In this document: positions 59,496-64,000 of the stretch, piece by piece
Layout: each line of letters begins with the position of its first letter
How positions within the stretch are numbered: position 1 is the stretch's first letter
NCBI GenBank assembly: GCA_002682825.1
Contig: NOKP01000002.1
Coordinates: forward strand, 5,004,309 to 5,068,308
From: Neonectria sp. B-13
Taxonomy: Eukaryota > Ascomycota > Sordariomycetes > Hypocreales > Nectriaceae
Reading direction: 5' to 3'
Length of the DNA: 64,000 nt
Notes under the pieces: model-generated
The model's input: the letters and a program-made list of their open reading frames with translations, nothing else
What the model was told of the DNA's origin: nothing
The model's database searches: none
Made by a program: the position numbers and the translations under genes

Positions 59496-61301
59496 TCATT
59501 CTAGCTTCCCCCGCAGTGCATCGACCTCCCTCTGCAGGGCATCAAGATCAGCCAAGATGTAGTTGCTCTTTCCAGGACTGGTTGCCGATTCCGGAGACGC
59601 GGGGCCTGGGGGGGTATCCGCATTATCCAGAGCCTCGGCATTGCCCTTTTCCACTAATCTCTGCTTGGTCTTGGGCACTCCGTCGACGCTTGTCCTCCTG
59701 TAGGGTCCGTCGATGCTACCCCGACTGCTACCTCGCTGTCTCCGCGGGGGTGGGGGCGGTGCAATCCCGCTGTGCGGTTTTGGCTCGACAGAGGTGCGTC
59801 GGCTGCTGCTATCCACGCTCCTCAAACTTGCGGGACGTCGGACGGATGCGTTGCGCGCTGGCGGCGGAGGAGGGGCCGATACCTTATAGTTTCCTAGTTG
59901 GGTTTCACGAGGGGGAACTGGCTCGACTGAGGCTGCGGATATCGGGACGACGGGTCTGTCGGATTCCGAGTGCGGGTCGGACGGGGTAGTTGTTTGTGTC
60001 ATAGCCGCGCCCATGGAAACAGCGACGGGCGATGGTATTTGGGTCGATGGCCTTGATCCATGATGGGACCTTCGAGGAGGTGGTGGAGGGATAGGCGTGT
60101 GAGGATCATGAGGATTGCGTTCGGTTCTGGATCGAATTGACGACGAGCGGGACGGGGTCTCATCGTCGTGGAGTCTAGGGAACGGTTGCCCTTCTTTCGA
60201 CATGCTCATAGCGTAGGCTTTGCTCTCTGCCCTCGCATGTCCTCTTCGCGGGGGCGGCGCAGGTACTGACTTCCTGCCGCTGCCCGGTGTGGTATGATGT
60301 GCAATGTTCACATCAGCCTCGGGAACCTTGCCTACTGCTTCCCGATCAAACGGCGACTCAGCATCCTCCTCGAAGCTCATCCGGGGCGCCGGAGGCAGCG
60401 GCTTGTTGACGTCGGAGGGCGACTTGGGCCCGAGTGCATCTGGGGAACCATCATCCCTCTTCAGCTCGAGCTGGATGGACTTGCCGTGGCGAGAGCTTGG
60501 AGGTGGCGGGGGTTTCTTGTCTCTGCTTATCCGGACTGATGTGCTTGAGTCTGAAAAGCTCCCTTGGTCTAAATCATCTTCCGGAGTATCCGAGGTGTCC
60601 CGGGAAATGAGTGAAACTTCGTGGATTTCGCTGCTGGGTGTCAAGCCATCCTTAGAGTCGTCGTAATTTGAGGATAGGGATACTGAGGACGAGTCTGCAA
60701 TGCTCTTCTGGGATCCGGGTCTCAACTGCTGCATCCTTGAGGGTGTTGAGCGCGCCCCAGTGCCTGAGTTTCCCGTCATGAGCAGTCGTTTGAACGAGTT
60801 GACGTCCAAGGACCTCCTGGCCGTGTTACCAGCCTTGAGAGTATCGCCTTCTTCCCGTCGCTCCTTCTCCGACTTGTGAGTCGCCTTGACCGTCTCTAGG
60901 TCTCGTAATGTCTTGCTGAACGGATTGGCTGGAACTCGACTCCCAACCTTTAGTGGGGGCGGGGCAGCGATAGGTACGATCTCGCGGTCGCTGTCGTCGG
61001 AGGACGCTGCGTCAAACGGATCGTTGTCTCCGGGCTGTCCGGCGCCGGAGATGGTGAGAGGCGGCGCCGTGTAGGGCCATTCGGGATAGTCGGGGGAAAG
61101 CGGTGGTGGAGAGAGGACGCGAACCTTCTTAACGGGCTTCGACTTTTTGTCGACAACCGATGGATCCGGGAGGGTGAGAGAGGTGTCTATGACATCGAGT
61201 GGAGGGAAGCGGACAGCCGCAGGACTGCTTAGGGCCGGAATGGAGGCCGTGGTGGTTGCGGTCGAAGCCGACTTCTTGCGGAACGGGTTGGACGAGGCCA
61301 T
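59496..61301 (-). CDS. Proline-rich protein with SH3-ligand motifs, possible actin/endocytosis role
   Basis: 601 residues, one exon. It starts MASSNPFRKKSASTATTT and is largely disordered. Many polyproline clusters with flanking basic residues fit SH3 ligands: KKPPPPPSSRHGK, NKPLPPAPRMS, PAPPPRRGHAR, IPPPPPRRSHH, SAPPPPPARNA, IAPPPPPRRQR. NPF-like motifs occur (SSNPFRK, PANPFSK), which in other proteins bind EH domains. A short C-terminal coiled-coil-like helix follows (LADLDALQREVDALRGKLE). Such a layout is common in cortical-patch and endocytic scaffolds, but the family cannot be named. Ser-rich stretches (RSTPSRMQQL, SSRRTSVEP) suit phosphorylation. A CTG/CAG tract lies in the 5' leader at 61331-61361. 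Confidence 0.75.
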   Translation of the reverse strand: MASSNPFRKKSASTATTTASIPALSSPAAVRFPPLDVIDTSLTLPDPSVVDKKSKPVKKVRVLSPPPLSPDYPEWPYTAPPLTISGAGQPGDNDPFDAASSDDSDREIVPIAAPPPLKVGSRVPANPFSKTLRDLETVKATHKSEKERREEGDTLKAGNTARRSLDVNSFKRLLMTGNSGTGARSTPSRMQQLRPGSQKSIADSSSVSLSSNYDDSKDGLTPSSEIHEVSLISRDTSDTPEDDLDQGSFSDSSTSVRISRDKKPPPPPSSRHGKSIQLELKRDDGSPDALGPKSPSDVNKPLPPAPRMSFEEDAESPFDREAVGKVPEADVNIAHHTTPGSGRKSVPAPPPRRGHARAESKAYAMSMSKEGQPFPRLHDDETPSRSSSIRSRTERNPHDPHTPIPPPPPRRSHHGSRPSTQIPSPVAVSMGAAMTQTTTPSDPHSESDRPVVPISAASVEPVPPRETQLGNYKVSAPPPPPARNASVRRPASLRSVDSSSRRTSVEPKPHSGIAPPPPPRRQRGSSRGSIDGPYRRTSVDGVPKTKQRLVEKGNAEALDNADTPPGPASPESATSPGKSNYILADLDALQREVDALRGKLE

Positions 61302-63877
61302 GATGAGCCCTGATTGTCGCTTTTTGCTCTGCTGCTGCTGTTTTTGCTGCTGCTGCTGCTGTAGGGGTCGTGTGCTTGTGTGACTAGGTACGGGAAGATG
61401 AACGGGAACGGGTACGGGTACGGGGACTCTGGACGCGGTGGCAGGTCAAGGCGCATGCGAACAAAGACAGCCCGCCATCTTCGGCAGCGCCGGTGGAAGA
61501 GCTTGAAGAGGACGGAGTCGGGGTTTTCGGAGTAGTCGTCAACAAGGGTTGAAGGGGGTGGGTGCGGGAGGGCGAAGCACAGCCAAGGAGGAGAGGTTTC
61601 CGGTGCTTGCGTATGCGCCGGCCGTACTTGCTGAGGCTCGAGAAGGAAGAGCAGAGATACTCGGACTGACTCCAGGCTGCAAGCCAACAGACAAAGGCGA
61701 AGCGAGACGCGAGTCTCCGGGGGGGTTTTGCGCACACACGAGAACCAGGCACAGACAGGCACAGAGACGAGGCACAAGCTCCGGGCTAAGGCACCACTCA
61801 GATGTCAGCCCCGGAAGTATCGGTCGATTCTGACGGCGACGGAAGACGGGGGACGGGAGGCGGGATGTCTTGCTTATCACTGATGATGCGCGCTGACTGG
61901 ACTGACGCAACTGGGTGAGTTTTGGAAAGGGGCGCCTTCTGAAGAGCGAGGAGGCTTGGCTCAGCTAAAGCATTCGCTTTATCGGGGTCAACGTCAGGGG
62001 GCGTGGGACGACGCCTTCACCGACGAGAGCAGAGAGTCAGAGCAGAGCGAGCCAAGGGCAACGGCATGATGGTGCACGGGCCAGGATGGAAGCTCTCGTT
62101 TTGGAGGGGTGAGGTGCTGACGTTGTTCCCTACGAGGCAGGTACGTACTAGTTCCCCACCTCGTTGGGTTCCCAAGGCTCCTCCCACCTTTAACCTTCTG
62201 CCTAGGTACCTACCTTGTTAAATGTCAGGTACTACTAAGGTACCAATAGATGGAAAGGAACCTCCACTAGGAGCGTCAACTGCGAAGGAGAAAGGAAGCA
62301 CGTGAGCTGGTGACACCGTTAACGCAACGATGTCTCACCACTCTCACCACCGCCCACCCACCATCACCACCACCATTGCTACTGCTACCAACACCGCAGC
62401 AAGCCATGATGACCCCGCTCCATCACATCACGCAGTCATGCTTCGTATTCGCACCCAAGGCCGTCCTTGCTACGATCATGGTCAAATTTGATGAATAATG
62501 GAGTAGAAAGACGTAGACAAATGACCCAAACAAAAAGTCTGCTTTCAGTTTCACTATCTTAGGAAAAACATTCGCTGTTGCCTCGTTACAGATTCCTCAT
62601 CCCTCGGTGGCATTGATGCTATCTCCCACCATCACGCATGTGGTCCGACAGTTGCGATGTGCCTCTATGCTCACGCCCCGGGTGCTCGCTCCCGCGTCCC
62701 ATTCCACAATTAGCTAGCGAGAAATAGCTTTCAGAACTCGAAGGCGCTTGAGCCTCGAGGGAACTGGACCCACACGCCAACAGCTCTCTGAAAGCCCGTC
62801 ATCAACTCACTTAGCCACGAGGCCTCTCCCAATCGCCGGCCAGGCCAGGCTCACACCGAGTCGCCAGACAGACGCAAAAGTCATGCCAGGAACAGAGTGA
62901 AGACCTCCAAGGCCCTCTTTTAGTTCTGATCTCATCCCACGTTCCTGAGCCATTCATTGACGTTACTCTCAGCTCCCCAGCTCGCAGAGGACCAAAATCC
63001 ACTTACACGCAAAAGATGGCTGGTAGGTAGAAAACCGCGCCTCGGATACCAACCCCAACCAAGCGCATGAACAACAAGCTGAGCGCGTCTCAATGCGCAA
63101 CCCCATCCTTACCAGTATCACTCCCTATCTACAGCAGGATGCGACCTCGACGGTCATTTCCCATTAGTCCTCAGAACGCGCTTAGGTTACCATCCAACTC
63201 AGGGCTAGTCCTCAAGATGAGAACGTTCGGACCCACGTGATACCCCTGGCCGAAGACGAGACACACTCTGTCGCCAACTCATGTAAACAAACCCTAAGGA
63301 ACCGCGATGGGCACACACGCACACCGTCAAATGGGATTATCATGTCAAGAGGATCATCGAAAGTGAACCAGTAAAACTCGTTCGTAGCGTCTAATTGCGA
63401 ACATAAAACAGAAAGAAACGACAGTGGTATAGTTGCAGCCCTTCCCCACCCAGTCCCATCCCACCCCAACACGCGCACACATTCGCACCACAGCACGTTG
63501 CAAAACGCCCCGAGTTTCTTTTGAAAAAGACGCGCCTGTCACCCACAGGGTCTTGAATTGCTCTCCTGTCCACTCCATGTAAAAATCGTCATGCCATATG
63601 ATACAGTACAGAGGACATTACTGTGAAAGAACTACCCTTCGTCTCTGGCGCGCAACTCGTCTCCCGTGTCTCAAGAGACCCCCAGGGTTGGAAAAACCGT
63701 ACAGATGCGAGCGCCGTCGTATCCCTGTGCGCGCGCAATAAATAAAACACAAACAACATTCCCGCGCTCCCGGTCAAAAACAGCAAAAACCCAGTAGCCC
63801 TGCTCTCATTGTCCTGCCCATGAACAAATTCCGTAACGCCATAGTCATTAAGAAGTTTTCACATCTCAAGGATTGAT
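61302..63877. other. Intergenic region upstream of the proline-rich gene and downstream of histone H1
   Basis: About 2.6 kb. Leader and promoter of the proline-rich gene at 61302-61900, GGTACCTA-type alternations at 62140-62260, and the 3' flank of histone H1 at the right. No supported gene. Confidence 0.35.
61331..61361 (-). repeat. CTG/CAG tract in the 5' leader of the proline-rich gene
   Basis: Two runs of GCT (three and five copies) interrupted by TTTTT, about 30-60 bases before the start codon. On the transcript it reads as CAG/AGC repeats. Confidence 0.8.
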
Positions 63878-64000
63878 TCATGCCTTGGCAGCAGCCTTCT
63901 TTGGTGCGGCCTTCTTGGGAGCAGCCTTCTTAGGGGCAGCGGGCTTAGCAGTAGTCTTGGTGACACGGCCAGTCTTGGTCTTGGTCAGGGTGGTTTCGGG
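63878..64000 (-). CDS. Histone H1, C-terminal tail (partial)
   Basis: The minus-strand frame from the window edge to the TGA at 63878-63880 reads a Lys/Ala/Pro tail with repeated PKKAA units (PAAPKKAAPKKAAPKKAAAKA) and TLTKTKTGRVTKTTAKP before it. Such a tail with several PKKA repeats is typical of fungal linker histone H1, which binds nucleosomal linker DNA. Only 41 codons lie in the window, so the globular domain and start are outside and the call rests on the tail alone. Confidence 0.8.
   Translation of the reverse strand, partial: PETTLTKTKTGRVTKTTAKPAAPKKAAPKKAAPKKAAAKA

Overview
This is a nuclear, chromosome-internal piece of a filamentous ascomycete genome (Pezizomycotina, most likely a Sordariomycete). 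The evidence is short spliceosomal introns (43 to 207 nt) with GT..AG borders, strong GC bias at third codon positions, and typical families: a NoxA-type NADPH oxidase, a HET-domain protein, a Zn(II)2Cys6 factor with a Fungal_trans-like domain, a Dal5-like transporter and a Mid2/Wsc-like wall sensor. No species can be named from the sequence alone. One ambiguous base (N) lies at 15945.

Layout. 1-14.7 kb: Doc1/APC10 (+), a Reb1/TTF-I-like Myb protein (-), a membrane-anchored P-loop ATPase (-), and a long disordered protein (+) whose frame is broken by one in-frame TAG at 11334. 14.7-23.7 kb: about 9 kb with no credible gene. 23.7-26 kb: a three-exon Zn2Cys6/AT-hook transcription factor (+). 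27.4-38.1 kb: all on the minus strand, an acidic protein of unknown function, a Dabb-domain protein, a small GPI-type protein, a four-exon Dal5-like MFS carrier followed directly by a tRNA-like element, and a Mid2/Wsc-like sensor. 41.5-51.2 kb: noxA, a five-exon UBC4/5-type E2, glutaryl-CoA dehydrogenase and a weak hypothetical, all minus. 52-56.4 kb: a HET protein and an LrgA-LrgB fusion protein (+). 57.2-64 kb: a small Cys-rich ORF, a proline-rich SH3-ligand-type protein, and the C-terminal tail of histone H1 running off the right edge.

The genes do not form one pathway or an obvious biosynthetic cluster. Two proteins belong to the ubiquitin system (Doc1 and the E2). Several are surface or membrane proteins (GPI protein, MFS, sensor, NoxA, LrgAB). 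Intron borders were placed by hand from frame, splice-site and family agreement and have not been checked against RNA. The items most worth following up are the in-frame TAG (or 69-nt cryptic intron) at 11334-11404, the tRNA-like element abutting the MFS stop codon, the LrgA-LrgB fusion, and the ATPase with a non-canonical Walker B.
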